From an uncultured Dehalococcoidia bacterium (GTDB taxonomy: Bacteria; Chloroflexota; Dehalococcoidia; Lucifugimonadales; UBA3495), in assembly GCA_951812625.1 (NCBI GenBank), contig CATOSP010000001.1, positions 62,001 to 126,000 on the forward strand: 64,000 bases of DNA, given 5' to 3'. The position numbers and the translations under genes were made by a program. The notes under the pieces were generated by a model, which was not told where the DNA came from, ran no database searches, and saw only the letters and a list, made by a program, of their open reading frames with translations. Each line of letters opens with the position of its first letter. Within the stretch, counting starts at the first letter, position 1. Shown piece by piece: positions 8,522 through 16,748 of the stretch.

Positions 8522-9313
8522 ATGGATCTGGAACTGGCGGGCAAAGTTGCGATAATCGGAGGCGCGAGCAAGGGCCTGGGACGCGCCTGTGCCGAGGTAC
8601 TGGCCCAGGAAGGCGTCAAGGTGGCCATGTGCAGCCGCACCAAGGCCGATCTGGACGCCGCCGCTGACGAAATCCGGGAGTCAACCGGGGGCGACGTGAT
8701 GTCCTTCCCCGGCGACCTCGACAACCACTCCACCATCATCGACCTGGTGGCCGCCACGGTGGAACGCTTCGGCCAACTGGACATCATGGTAAACAACTCC
8801 GGCGGGCCGCCGCTGGCCAGGGCGGCCACTGCCGACGAAGACCAGTGGGCCGTTGCGGTGCAGCGGTCGCTCCTGTTCTTCGCCCGCATGTCCCGCGAGT
8901 CCCTGCCCCACATGCGGAACCAGGGCGGGGGACGCATCATCAATATCCTGGCCAGCACCGTCTACAACCCCATCCCCAACCTGGCCCTGTCCGGGGCGAC
9001 GCGAATGGGTGTGGTTGCCTGGGCCAAGAGCCTGGCCGACGAGGTAGGGCGGGACAACATCCTGGTCAACAACGTCTGCCCCGGTTCCATCCTCAGCGAC
9101 AGGATGCTCTCCAACGTCACGTCCCGCGCCAACGAGCTGGGCATCTCCGTGGAGGAAGCCCTCGCCCAGCGCGCTTCTGAGACGGCCCTGGGCCGCGTCG
9201 GCCAGCCCGTGGAGCTTGCCAACCTGGTGGCTTTCCTGGCTTCCACCAAGTCCAGCTACATCACGGGAACGACCATCCTGGTTGACGGCGGGCTGGTCCG
9301 CTCGGTGATGTAA
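8522..9313 (+). CDS. SDR-family oxidoreductase-like protein lacking the catalytic Tyr/Lys
   Basis: The Rossmann fold is intact, with [16 protein letters not shown] near residue 14, a GDL acid pocket, and VNNSGGPP in place of NNAG. In the active-site segment the expected Y-x-x-x-K is replaced by [20 protein letters not shown], so Leu stands at the Tyr position and no Lys follows three residues later. The C-terminal VDGG cofactor loop is normal, as is the length of 263 residues. A clade of FabG-like SDRs with this altered site exists; its chemistry is uncertain. It has a strong promoter and faces the next gene convergently. Confidence 0.8.
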   Translation: MDLELAGKVAIIGGASKGLGRACAEVLAQEGVKVAMCSRTKADLDAAADEIRESTGGDVMSFPGDLDNHSTIIDLVAATVERFGQLDIMVNNSGGPPLARAATADEDQWAVAVQRSLLFFARMSRESLPHMRNQGGGRIINILASTVYNPIPNLALSGATRMGVVAWAKSLADEVGRDNILVNNVCPGSILSDRMLSNVTSRANELGISVEEALAQRASETALGRVGQPVELANLVAFLASTKSSYITGTTILVDGGLVRSVM

Positions 9314-9324
9314 TGGAGAAACGC

Positions 9325-10020
9325 CTATTGTGCGTCCTCTAGCGCTTCTCTCTTGGGATTCGACCCAGAGATCGGGTACAGCGAATCCATTGCATCCAGC
9401 TGGTTGAGTACATCAAGCAGTTGTCGCCGCAACTGTGGATGGCACCTCTGTAGATCGGTGCATAACTGTCGAATCCGCTTGTCGGCATCTCTCGAGTGCG
9501 GCCCGATTACATCGCCAAATGGACCCGACTGAAACGCGAAATTCACTTCCGTTGCTGGGACCCAAACGAGGTTCTTGAGGTCGTCTTCGCTCTTTACGGA
9601 AACGACGACTACGTCCACTCCCCTTTTGCTCAGACTCTCGAGTTTGTCTGAGGTGGGAGGGTTGGTAACCACAACCTCGATAACTCTGATGGGTCTGTCG
9701 GACTCATCGAAGAGTGCTATGTCAGGAATATAGCCCCCTATCGGAGTGAGAGAATCGGGGATAGTGATCCGCCTGACTCCATCCAACAGATCTGGAGACA
9801 TTTCATCTGGGGAAATACGCACACGCACTTCCTTGTTGCTCGACCAAGAGCGTCTTACAATGCGTCTTACACGGGCTCCACTTCCTGCATAACCCCCGGT
9901 CAGCATTTCCTCTCCAAGCCCTGCTTGCAAGATGTCCCATATAAGGGCTACGGCATATTCATGCAGATAAGTGACAGGGTTGTTCTCAGTGCCGACATTC
10001 TTGAACCACTTCGATTCCAT
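9325..10020 (-). CDS. hypothetical protein with a possible PD-(D/E)xK-like nuclease core
   Basis: I do not recognise a named family. With the ATG at 10020, preceded by GGGAGGAAG, the protein has 231 residues; an open frame continues upstream to 10197 but that part looks untranslated. Residues around 95-140 read GGYIPDIALFDESDRPIRV then IEVVVTNPPTSDKLESL. This order (PD, variable turn, I-E-V, then Lys) resembles the restriction-endonuclease-like core seen in CoiA-type proteins, though the canonical lysine is not adjacent to the Glu. Its codons are more AT-ending than the flanking metabolic genes, and it stands alone. Confidence 0.5.
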   Translation of the reverse strand: MESKWFKNVGTENNPVTYLHEYAVALIWDILQAGLGEEMLTGGYAGSGARVRRIVRRSWSSNKEVRVRISPDEMSPDLLDGVRRITIPDSLTPIGGYIPDIALFDESDRPIRVIEVVVTNPPTSDKLESLSKRGVDVVVVSVKSEDDLKNLVWVPATEVNFAFQSGPFGDVIGPHSRDADKRIRQLCTDLQRCHPQLRRQLLDVLNQLDAMDSLYPISGSNPKREALEDAQ

Positions 10021-10132
10021 CACTTCCTCCCATCCTTTCGAGCCTGATGGCGAGGCCCATTTGTCGAAGGGACCGGCATAGCTCCCAATCGGGTTAGCCC
10101 GGTTGGGCAAGCATTTTGGAGCTACCCTGACC

Positions 10133-10543
10133 CTAACCCGCAGGCTTGAAGTAAGGGACGGAGATCTGGTTATTGGCCTGGACGAAGGTGACTTCAACCG
10201 GCATCCCGATGCTCACGTCCCGGGGCGGGCACTCGACGATGTTGGTGAACATCCGGACCCCTTCCTCCAACTCCACCAGCGCCAGAACGTAGGGCACGTC
10301 TTCGGCAAACCCCGGCGTGCGGTTCTGGTAGGTGACCGTATATGTCCAGACCGTGCCCTTGCCGCTGGCGGTCACCCACCTGATGTCCTCAGACCAGCAG
10401 TTGGCGCAGATTCCCCTGGGGTAGAACTGGAACTCACCACAGCGGTCGCATTTCTGTATCAATAGCTGGCCGCGGCGGCAAGCGTCCCAGAAAGGCCTGG
10501 TCTCGCCCGAAACAGTGGGCAGAGGCTTGTTCCACGTTGTCAT
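10133..10543 (-). CDS. Zn-ribbon OB-fold protein (DUF35 family), partner of the thiolase-like protein
   Basis: The 136 residues consist of an N-terminal helix, a rubredoxin-like zinc ribbon with C32, C35, C46 and C49, and a C-terminal OB-fold (GKGTVWTYTVTYQNRTPGF onward). DUF35 proteins bind acyl-CoA and form obligate complexes with thiolase-like proteins, for example in bacterial steroid side-chain degradation. Here it starts 3 bases after the thiolase-like stop, so the two are co-translated. It probably presents a CoA thioester to its partner. Confidence 0.85.
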   Translation of the reverse strand: MTTWNKPLPTVSGETRPFWDACRRGQLLIQKCDRCGEFQFYPRGICANCWSEDIRWVTASGKGTVWTYTVTYQNRTPGFAEDVPYVLALVELEEGVRMFTNIVECPPRDVSIGMPVEVTFVQANNQISVPYFKPAG

Positions 10544-10546
10544 GGC

Positions 10547-11728
10547 CTAATCCCTCCCCAGAATGGCGGTCCCGCCGCTGTGCCGTGTCCCGAGCGCGCC
10601 GCCGGTGCCGTGGCACAGCGCAATGTTGCAATTGGGCACCTGTCGCGGCGTGCCCTCGAACTCGTGACGTAGCTGCCGGGTGGCCTCCATCAGCAGGAAT
10701 ATACCCCGCATCCCCGGGTGGTTGGACGACAGCCCGCCCCCGTCGGTGTTGATGGGCAGCTCCCCGCCGACCTTCAGACGCCCGCCCGACACGAAGTCCC
10801 CTCCCTCGCCCTTCTCGCAGAAACCCAGGTCCTCCAGGGTCTCCAGCACGGTGATGGTGAAAGAGTCGTATATCATCGCCATGTCGATGTCGTCGTGGGT
10901 GACGCCCGCCATTTCAAAGGCCGGTCCGTGGCTCTGCCGCGCCGCAATGTATTGCAGGTCCCGCTTGCCCGCGCCCTGATGGGCCACCGCCTCACCTGCT
11001 CCCAGGACCCATACCGGGGTGTGGCGGCAGTTCCTCACCACCTCCGCCGAGGCCACCACCACCGCACCTCCTCCGTCGGTGATGACGCAGCAGTCCGGCA
11101 GGTGCAGCGGCGCGGAGATCATCCGGGAGTTCACCACATCCTCGACCGTGATGGGGTTGCGGAACAGGGCCTCGGGGTTCATCGAGGCATGATGGCGCAC
11201 CGCCACGGCGATCTCGGCAAGCTGCTCCGAGGTCGTCCCATAGAGGTGCATGTGCCTCTGGGCGATCATGGCGTAAAGGCCGACGGTAGTCAGACCGTAC
11301 AGTTCCTCGAAACTGTCCGGCGAGGGTTCCAACCTCGGGTGCCCGAACCGTCCCACGCCACCGGTCCCCACCGACACGCCGCCGGAGCGTGCCAGGCTGC
11401 TGTAGGTGATAACGGCGCAGTTCATCCGGCCAGCGGCGATTGCGTTGAGACAATGGGAGAGGTGGAACTCGAAGGACCCGCCCCCGACGGTGGTGTTGTC
11501 CACGTAGCTGGGGTACATGTTCAGGTAGTCGGCCAGGGCCAGCCCGCTGTTGCGCGAAGAACTGGACGCGGTGAGAAGCCCGTCCACGTCCTGCTTGGCC
11601 AGACCGGCGTCCTCCAGCGCCTTGATGACGCTCTCCCCCTGGATTTGCAGCTCGCTCTTGTCCGGCGCGTACCGTGTGACATGCTCATGGATGCCGACAA
11701 TAGCAGCAGTCCGTTTCAAGTCGGGCAT
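10547..11728 (-). CDS. thiolase-superfamily (SCP2/Ltp2-like) protein, possible CoA-thioester aldolase
   Basis: The 393 residues have the thiolase fold, but the nucleophilic cysteine position reads VGGGS with Ser at about 85. NHPGMRG (H337) and CHGTGGALGTRHSGG are retained at the C-terminus. Tyr287 in MIYDSFTITVLETLEDLGF is the residue type used as a base by Ltp2-like retro-aldolases. With the adjacent DUF35 gene this suggests retro-aldol cleavage or acyl transfer on a CoA substrate instead of classic thiolysis. AGGAGGT lies 9 bases before the ATG, supporting the start. Confidence 0.75.
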   Translation of the reverse strand: MPDLKRTAAIVGIHEHVTRYAPDKSELQIQGESVIKALEDAGLAKQDVDGLLTASSSSRNSGLALADYLNMYPSYVDNTTVGGGSFEFHLSHCLNAIAAGRMNCAVITYSSLARSGGVSVGTGGVGRFGHPRLEPSPDSFEELYGLTTVGLYAMIAQRHMHLYGTTSEQLAEIAVAVRHHASMNPEALFRNPITVEDVVNSRMISAPLHLPDCCVITDGGGAVVVASAEVVRNCRHTPVWVLGAGEAVAHQGAGKRDLQYIAARQSHGPAFEMAGVTHDDIDMAMIYDSFTITVLETLEDLGFCEKGEGGDFVSGGRLKVGGELPINTDGGGLSSNHPGMRGIFLLMEATRQLRHEFEGTPRQVPNCNIALCHGTGGALGTRHSGGTAILGRD

Positions 11729-11795
11729 GGGCAGGATACCTCCTGTGATATGAACGGTTCAGGCCGGCATGGATATCCGGGCATGAAATGCTCAG

Positions 11796-12440
11796 TCATG
11801 TTATGGCGTTCCGGGCCGATGTCGAAAGCTGTTGGACCCAGGACTCGAACACCGTCATATCGTTAGCTTGCAAGTCCTGAATGAGGTTGTCAGGACTAGT
11901 TTCTCTCAGACCATGCAACTCCAACGCTGCGGAGAAGTTCCTGCTTGTAAGGGGGTTAGGATGGACGATCACATTTCTAACTGGCCTAATCAAAGATAAG
12001 TCAGCAGCGCTCAAACCGAGACTCAAACTATGGTAATTTCCGACCCCAAGAGTTTTAGCCTGCCGCAAGGCGTATTCCGTGTCGTCCCAATTTGCGCCGG
12101 ATACCCCTTGAAGATTCTTGAACAACCTTTCGTTGCGCCGCACACCCGCTCCCGCGGATAATCGAGGGAGCCACTGCCCGCTCGCCGTAGTCACTCCGCC
12201 CATAGCCGACCGGAGTATGACCTGGCGGTTGAACTCACTCCACAAGTGGAGCATTCGCACCACCAATTGCAGACGGGCATGACGCCGAAGCAGCGTTCCC
12301 AGCCAGTTCTCTCGGGGGTTCCTGATCAATGAACGGTTGAACAATTCCAGCAGCAAAATGTTCCTGGATTCATACCGACGGTAAACACTCACCAAGTTTC
12401 TGGACACATCAACTTTAGAGCGGATCTGGCAGCAATGCAC
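11796..12440 (-). CDS. HEPN-like putative RNase, partner of DUF262 (module 1)
   Basis: The protein has 214 residues, is mostly helical and basic, and matches no housekeeping family I know. Near the C-terminus it reads SLIRPVRNVIVHPNP, so R155 and H160 form the R-x4-H motif of HEPN ribonucleases, followed by the typical Asn. It overlaps the end of the DUF262 gene by 26 bases, indicating coupled translation. By analogy with HEPN toxins it is likely an RNA-cleaving effector controlled by the DUF262 partner. Codons are AT-rich relative to the flanks. Family assignment is by motif only. Confidence 0.6.
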   Translation of the reverse strand: MHCCQIRSKVDVSRNLVSVYRRYESRNILLLELFNRSLIRNPRENWLGTLLRRHARLQLVVRMLHLWSEFNRQVILRSAMGGVTTASGQWLPRLSAGAGVRRNERLFKNLQGVSGANWDDTEYALRQAKTLGVGNYHSLSLGLSAADLSLIRPVRNVIVHPNPLTSRNFSAALELHGLRETSPDNLIQDLQANDMTVFESWVQQLSTSARNAIT

Positions 12441-13473
12441 GGTAAAATACTGGAAATCTGACTCGCCGGCTCCTTATGCGCTGGGTCGAACTGGAAGCGG
12501 CTTCCTTGAACGCCACCATTCGTTCCGGCACGTCATCACGGTCCATTTCCAAGACTTCCGCCAATATACTTAGATTGTATATTGCCGATGAAATGTCTTG
12601 CAGTGCGCGAGGGTCCCGTTGCGGCACATCATTTTCCATGTCGCCTTCCGGTATTCCGATCAGCGCATGAGCCACGGCTGCGAACATCATTAGGAAGTGC
12701 GGAGAACTCGCTAGGCCCGTTTCCAATATCGGAGAGATATTATCGACGATACATTCGACAGTCCGGTTTACACTCTTGAGAGTCTGCTGCGGTAAATCAC
12801 CGTCGTAGCGTTCATAAAGTCGGTCGATCTTTGGCTGGCCGCCGTCCGTAACTCCTTCCAAGATAACTCCGAACATTTGGGCCATCAGTTCGTCATCGGC
12901 CATTCGGATTCTGGCCCGAGTGGGAAGCACAGGATAGTTGCTCCACAAGCTGTTCCAATGATGCGTAGTCTCCACTACTGCGTTCCTGAGTGCCCCGTGA
13001 AATTTGCCGTGACGCAGTTCTTGCCTAGTAAGATTGTAATTGTACGTGTTCAATCTCTGGAAAATCTCGAAGACCACCGCGTCAGGCACATTCATTAGCT
13101 GTTCAACCGGAATGTAGTACTCCAGAAATGCTTGCTTTGATTCTTCGTCCAGATCAGAAAATCTCAGACCGGCAAAGTCGCCGTACAGCTGCCTGTTTGA
13201 CCCCAATGCGAACTCGTCCACGGCAAAAGACCTGATGGCCATTAACCGCTGCTGTCCGTCCACTACTTCACGGTAAGCTCGCCTTGTTTGCGAGTTTATC
13301 TTGGTCCGCAAGTATATTTTGGGAATAGGGTACCCACGCAAAATCGTATCGATCAGATACGCCCTGGCCGGCTGCGGCCAGACTTTACTGGACCGCTGAA
13401 ATTCCCGGTTGACTACCAGAGTCTTACCGTCCATCCAGTCCAATAGATTGGCGATAGTGTGCTGTTCGAGCAT
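12415..13473 (-). CDS. DUF262-domain protein (GmrS/ParB-like NTPase fold), module 1
   Basis: This 352-residue protein carries the DUF262 signature VVDGQQRLMAIRSF (D72-R76), GYPIPKIYLR before it, and IFQRLNTYNYNLTRQELRHG after it. DUF262 is the nucleotide-using N-terminal domain of GmrSD-type modification-dependent restriction enzymes. Here it stands without the usual DUF1524 HNH nuclease, which the overlapping HEPN-like gene may replace. The ATG at 13473 has a poor ribosome-binding site. A DGQQR domain with a different partner recurs at 57770. Confidence 0.85.
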   Translation of the reverse strand: MLEQHTIANLLDWMDGKTLVVNREFQRSSKVWPQPARAYLIDTILRGYPIPKIYLRTKINSQTRRAYREVVDGQQRLMAIRSFAVDEFALGSNRQLYGDFAGLRFSDLDEESKQAFLEYYIPVEQLMNVPDAVVFEIFQRLNTYNYNLTRQELRHGKFHGALRNAVVETTHHWNSLWSNYPVLPTRARIRMADDELMAQMFGVILEGVTDGGQPKIDRLYERYDGDLPQQTLKSVNRTVECIVDNISPILETGLASSPHFLMMFAAVAHALIGIPEGDMENDVPQRDPRALQDISSAIYNLSILAEVLEMDRDDVPERMVAFKEAASSSTQRIRSRRVRFPVFYRALLPDPL

Positions 13474-13647
13474 ACCGGCACTAAATGTCCGTAAAGGTTA
13501 TATCGCAAGTATATCAGCCGTGATATGTATCCGCGAGAGCGTGGGGCTGAGAACAACCGGACGAAAACGGCACAGACCTTTTAACTTCACACCATACCCG
13601 ATATAGTGTGTCCTGAACCCGGACTAGAGCACAGTATTGGAGGACTC

Positions 13648-14295
13648 ATGCTGGCATTCTTGGGCGGCACCGGACCCGAGGGGCGGGGGCTTGCCCTGCG
13701 GTTGGCCCTGGCTGGCGAGGAGACCATCATCGGCTCCAGGGACGCCGCCCGCGCCGCCGCCGCGGCGGACGAGTTGCGGGAGTTGGCTCCCGGAGCCAGC
13801 ATCAGCGGAGCGGCAAACGCTGACGCCGCTGCCGGCGCCAACGTGGTGTTCCTCGCGTTCCCATACGAGGGACAGCGACCCACTCTTGAGCAGATCCCCG
13901 ACGCCCTGGCGGGCAAGGTGGTGGTGGACGTCATCGCTCCCATGCAGTTCCAGCGGGGGCGCGGCGCAAGCGCTATCGAGGTCGAGGCCGGGTCCGCCGC
14001 TCAGGAGGCACAGGAGCTGCTGCCCGATTCCCTGGTCGTGTCTGCCTTCCAGAACATCAGCGCCGAGGAACTCCAGGAGCCGGACAAGGAGATGGAGGGC
14101 GACGTTGTGGTCTGCTCCGACCACGCCGACGCCAAGTCTGTCGTCATGGACCTGGTAAGGAAGATACCCAAGCTACGCCCTGTGGACGGCGGCGCGTTGT
14201 CCAACTCCAAGTATGTGGAGCAGATCACCCCCATGCTGGTGAACATCAATCGCATATACCGCATACACGCCGGCATCAAAATTGTAGGGGTCTAA
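13648..14295 (+). CDS. npdG: NADPH-dependent F420 reductase
   Basis: This is a Rossmann-fold enzyme moving hydride between NADPH and coenzyme F420. The N-terminus MLAFLGGTGPEGRGLALRLA is the NADP-binding loop, and GSRD at the end of strand 2 fits NADPH. Later segments VVDVIAPMQF and SAFQNISAEEL match the family. I start at the ATG at 13648 because TTGGAGG precedes it; an upstream GTG at 13606 adds 14 residues with no homology. At 215 residues it is full length. It implies F420 in this organism and may serve the LLM oxidoreductase at 19700. Confidence 0.85.
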   Translation: MLAFLGGTGPEGRGLALRLALAGEETIIGSRDAARAAAAADELRELAPGASISGAANADAAAGANVVFLAFPYEGQRPTLEQIPDALAGKVVVDVIAPMQFQRGRGASAIEVEAGSAAQEAQELLPDSLVVSAFQNISAEELQEPDKEMEGDVVVCSDHADAKSVVMDLVRKIPKLRPVDGGALSNSKYVEQITPMLVNINRIYRIHAGIKIVGV

Positions 14296-14508
14296 AGAGC
14301 ATCTACCCGAAAAACTTTCACTTCAACACCACCCGCTTTCAAATGTCTCCAAGGCCCGGGGTGACGGTATGGAACACCTGAGTCGGCGGAGAGAGCACCT
14401 GTACTTGGGTCTTTGTGCATTCACACATTCAGGGACGTGACGTTGAGGGGACGAACGGGAACAGTTGAAAGTGTAACTTCAACCTGATCAACCAAGGAGG
14501 ATGTGCCG

Positions 14509-15033
14509 ATGCCGCGAGCAAACCTGGACCTGACAAACCCCCAGGACCTGGCAACAGTTAAGGGACAATGGCGCTTTGCCCAGGGGTTGGTGCCCGGCGA
14601 AGCCAATGAGGGACTGGTCGCGCAGATGGCCGGCAGCCCAGCCCGCCTGCCGGACTACGACGACTCGGGATGGGAGGCCATCGACGACATGGGCGAGTGG
14701 CGGTCCCACGGACTTACCTTCGCCTGGTACCGCACGAAGGTCACCCTGCCGGAGACCATCGACGGACATGACGTCCGGGATACACGGGTCCTCTTCGAGA
14801 CCTGTATCGACGATTACGGCGAGCTCTGGATTGACGGCGACTGCAACCGTCAGCTTGGAGCGGTGCAGGGGTTTAACGTCCCCCAGCGGGTGGTGGTCAC
14901 CGCCGAACCCCAGCCGGGCGGCGAACACACCATCGCGCTGCTGGCCATCAACGGCCCGTTGGGAGCGCCCGGCGGCGCAGTGTTTGTGCGCTACGCTACC
15001 CTGGCTTTCGAGTGGCGCTCACCGGCCTACTGA
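14509..15033 (+). CDS. hypothetical protein with a galactose-binding-like (jelly-roll) domain
   Basis: I choose the ATG at 14509, eight bases after a perfect AAGGAGG, over a GTG at 14503 that would sit too close. The 174 residues form one beta-sandwich-like domain. YDDSGWEAIDDMGEWRSHG, FAWYRTKVTLPE and GELWIDG resemble the sugar-binding domain of glycoside hydrolase family 2, but no catalytic domain is attached and there is no signal peptide. A carbohydrate-binding or scaffold role is inference. Confidence 0.6.
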   Translation: MPRANLDLTNPQDLATVKGQWRFAQGLVPGEANEGLVAQMAGSPARLPDYDDSGWEAIDDMGEWRSHGLTFAWYRTKVTLPETIDGHDVRDTRVLFETCIDDYGELWIDGDCNRQLGAVQGFNVPQRVVVTAEPQPGGEHTIALLAINGPLGAPGGAVFVRYATLAFEWRSPAY

Positions 15034-15054
15034 GGACCGCGCCCTCCGCTTCTG

Positions 15055-15318
15055 CTACCCGTCCTCATCGAGATCGTCGTCCAACTCCTGGAACTCGTAG
15101 CCCATAGCCTCGAGTTCCGACTGGAGCCGGGCCGTGAAATCCTGGACGGTTCCTGTCTCCGGGACGGTAATTTCTATGATGCCACCAGGTGCGCTGCCGA
15201 TGGAACCAGGGTCTTCCTTGGCCAGTTCCACACGCACCGACTCCCGGTGGATGCCCATCTGGTCGGTGACCAGGAATATGGTGTTCATGTCCGCCATGTT
15301 GATGATCTCATCGGGCAT
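15055..15318 (-). CDS. small acidic hypothetical protein downstream of the thioredoxin-like gene
   Basis: The ATG at 15318 has GGAGG eight bases upstream and gives 87 residues beginning MPDEIINMADMN. The C-terminal third is strongly acidic (ELDDDLDEDG at the end). It follows the thioredoxin-like stop by 19 bases, so it is likely co-transcribed. No domain is recognised. Confidence 0.6.
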   Translation of the reverse strand: MPDEIINMADMNTIFLVTDQMGIHRESVRVELAKEDPGSIGSAPGGIIEITVPETGTVQDFTARLQSELEAMGYEFQELDDDLDEDG

Positions 15319-15337
15319 GTCCGGTTCCTCCGCTTCC

Positions 15338-15964
15338 CTACGGCTCCGGGGGCCATTTTGTGCCCCCAACCGCCGGGCGCTCCGAAGATGCCATGCCCAG
15401 CCCCTCTGTAACAGTCTGGCCAAAGGCATCCAGGATAACCTCGCCCCATTCTTGGGCGTGGGACACCCGGAAGGCCATACGCTTGCCCCGGCTCGCAGCC
15501 CGTCGGTTCTCCTCGCTCTCGGCGGCAACCTCCTGGGCTATCGCCTCGTCCATCGCGTCGATTGACGGCACCAGTTCGTTGGCCGTCTCTACGAACCGGG
15601 CGATCTCTCCCATCCCAGAGTCCAGGACCACGAACACCGGGACGGTCCCGGCCCGGTTCTCCGGCAGGAAGCTGTTGGTCAGCTCCAGTTCCTCGTCCCG
15701 GTTGAACACCTGGACTGAGATCTTCGGTGTGCTTTCCGCCAACCGGAGGATGACCGGTGTGGTGCTGACAGCGTCTCCGCACCAGTCTGCAGTGAACACC
15801 GCCAGGTTGACTGGCCGTTCCAGGCCGTCGAACAGGGATTTGGCTGAGTCCGGTACCTGGACCGCCTGGTAAATATCCAGGAACGGCTGCTTATTGACCT
15901 TTATCTGGTCTATGTATTCCTGCACGGTCATTCCCTGGTTGAATTTTTCCGCGCTCAAAGACAT
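15338..15964 (-). CDS. thioredoxin-fold protein with a single active-site cysteine
   Basis: The ATG at 15964 follows GAGGAGG by six bases; a frame extending to 15979 has no such support. The 208 residues contain AVFTADWCGDAVSTTPVI and VPVFVVLD with the cis-proline, which define the thioredoxin fold. The usual C-x-x-C is W-C-G-D-A, so only one cysteine remains. A helical extension after residue 150 is not part of the core fold. Single-Cys members often act as monothiol redox sensors, so this may not be a general disulfide reductase. Confidence 0.7.
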   Translation of the reverse strand: MSLSAEKFNQGMTVQEYIDQIKVNKQPFLDIYQAVQVPDSAKSLFDGLERPVNLAVFTADWCGDAVSTTPVILRLAESTPKISVQVFNRDEELELTNSFLPENRAGTVPVFVVLDSGMGEIARFVETANELVPSIDAMDEAIAQEVAAESEENRRAASRGKRMAFRVSHAQEWGEVILDAFGQTVTEGLGMASSERPAVGGTKWPPEP

Positions 15965-16148
15965 GGCCGTCCTCCTCATCGTCAGGGATTGGCTCCCAGT
16001 CTTACCCGGCTAGTTTCTCAGCATTGAACCGGCTTGGCAATGGGCGTCCGGCAGACCGTTTGCGACCAGTCGCCACGCGGTTAACGGCGCAAGTGGGCCG
16101 TGCTAGAATTGTGGCAAATACATCAGGGTCCCCAGGAGGGGCGTCCCA

Positions 16149-16586
16149 TTGGTAACCGAGAACACGAGTCCTCAATTGAAATACGCCGTCTTCTGCCGGG
16201 ATACCGAAGACGCTGCCGACGGCGAGTTGATAATCAAGGGAGTCATCGACCTGATAGACCTGCCTTCGCCGACGACGGGAGAAAACGCCAGCCCGGTGCT
16301 GGCAGAGTTGGACCTTCAGTTAGCCTTCTGCATATCCGGCGCAACCCCCGGCCCCCACCACCTGCTGGTGGCCATAAAAGCTCCGGGCGCGCCGCTGGAC
16401 CTGCCTCCGCCCCAGTTGATTAACTGGGAGGAAGGGATCATATTTCAGCGGTGGATCAAACTGTTCCGCATCCCAGTACAGGCGCCCGGATACCATGCGG
16501 CGGCGATACTGCTGGACGGCACCCCTCTTGGCGAGGCGAGTTTCCTGGTGCGGATCAAAGAGGATGCCGCGCCTGCCGCGGGTTAG
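16149..16586 (+). CDS. hypothetical protein resembling DUF6941
   Basis: The TTG start is preceded by GGAGGGG about ten bases upstream. The 145 residues are beta-rich: LKYAVFCRDTEDAADGELI and IKGVIDLIDLPSP match the opening of DUF6941 proteins (small proteins beginning with a strand, then I-x-G-V-x-D), and the C-terminus ILLDGTPLGEASFLVR fits their last strands. Function is unknown. It stands alone and ends at a large inverted repeat. Confidence 0.5.
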   Translation: MVTENTSPQLKYAVFCRDTEDAADGELIIKGVIDLIDLPSPTTGENASPVLAELDLQLAFCISGATPGPHHLLVAIKAPGAPLDLPPPQLINWEEGIIFQRWIKLFRIPVQAPGYHAAAILLDGTPLGEASFLVRIKEDAAPAAG

Positions 16587-16616
16587 ATCCTCGCTTACGG
16601 TACCGCGGACGTCAGT

Positions 16617-16656
16617 GGCAACGTTCGGCTGAGTCCATCTTGTACCGAACGTTGCC
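16617..16656. terminator. Perfect 12-bp inverted repeat between convergent genes
   Basis: GGCAACGTTCGG at 16617-16628 pairs with CCGAACGTTGCC at 16645-16656 across a 16-base loop. It sits between the convergent DUF6941-like and alcohol dehydrogenase genes, so a bidirectional terminator is likely. There is no U-run, and each arm contains AACGTT, so a protein-binding role is possible. Confidence 0.5.
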
Positions 16657-16748
16657 CGAGGGTACCTCTCCTCTCTCACCTCAGAAACCACCCGCTACGC
16701 TACCTATCATCCCTGTGACGTAACGCTGCCTATATGGGGGTGCAGGCG

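Noticed and set aside
10718..11866. Plus-strand 382-codon frame over the thiolase-like gene
   Set aside because: Antisense to a gene with a strong ribosome-binding site and family motifs; no homology.
13606..13647. Upstream GTG start for the F420 reductase
   Set aside because: The extra 14 residues precede the Rossmann strand without homology, while TTGGAGG directly precedes the ATG at 13648.
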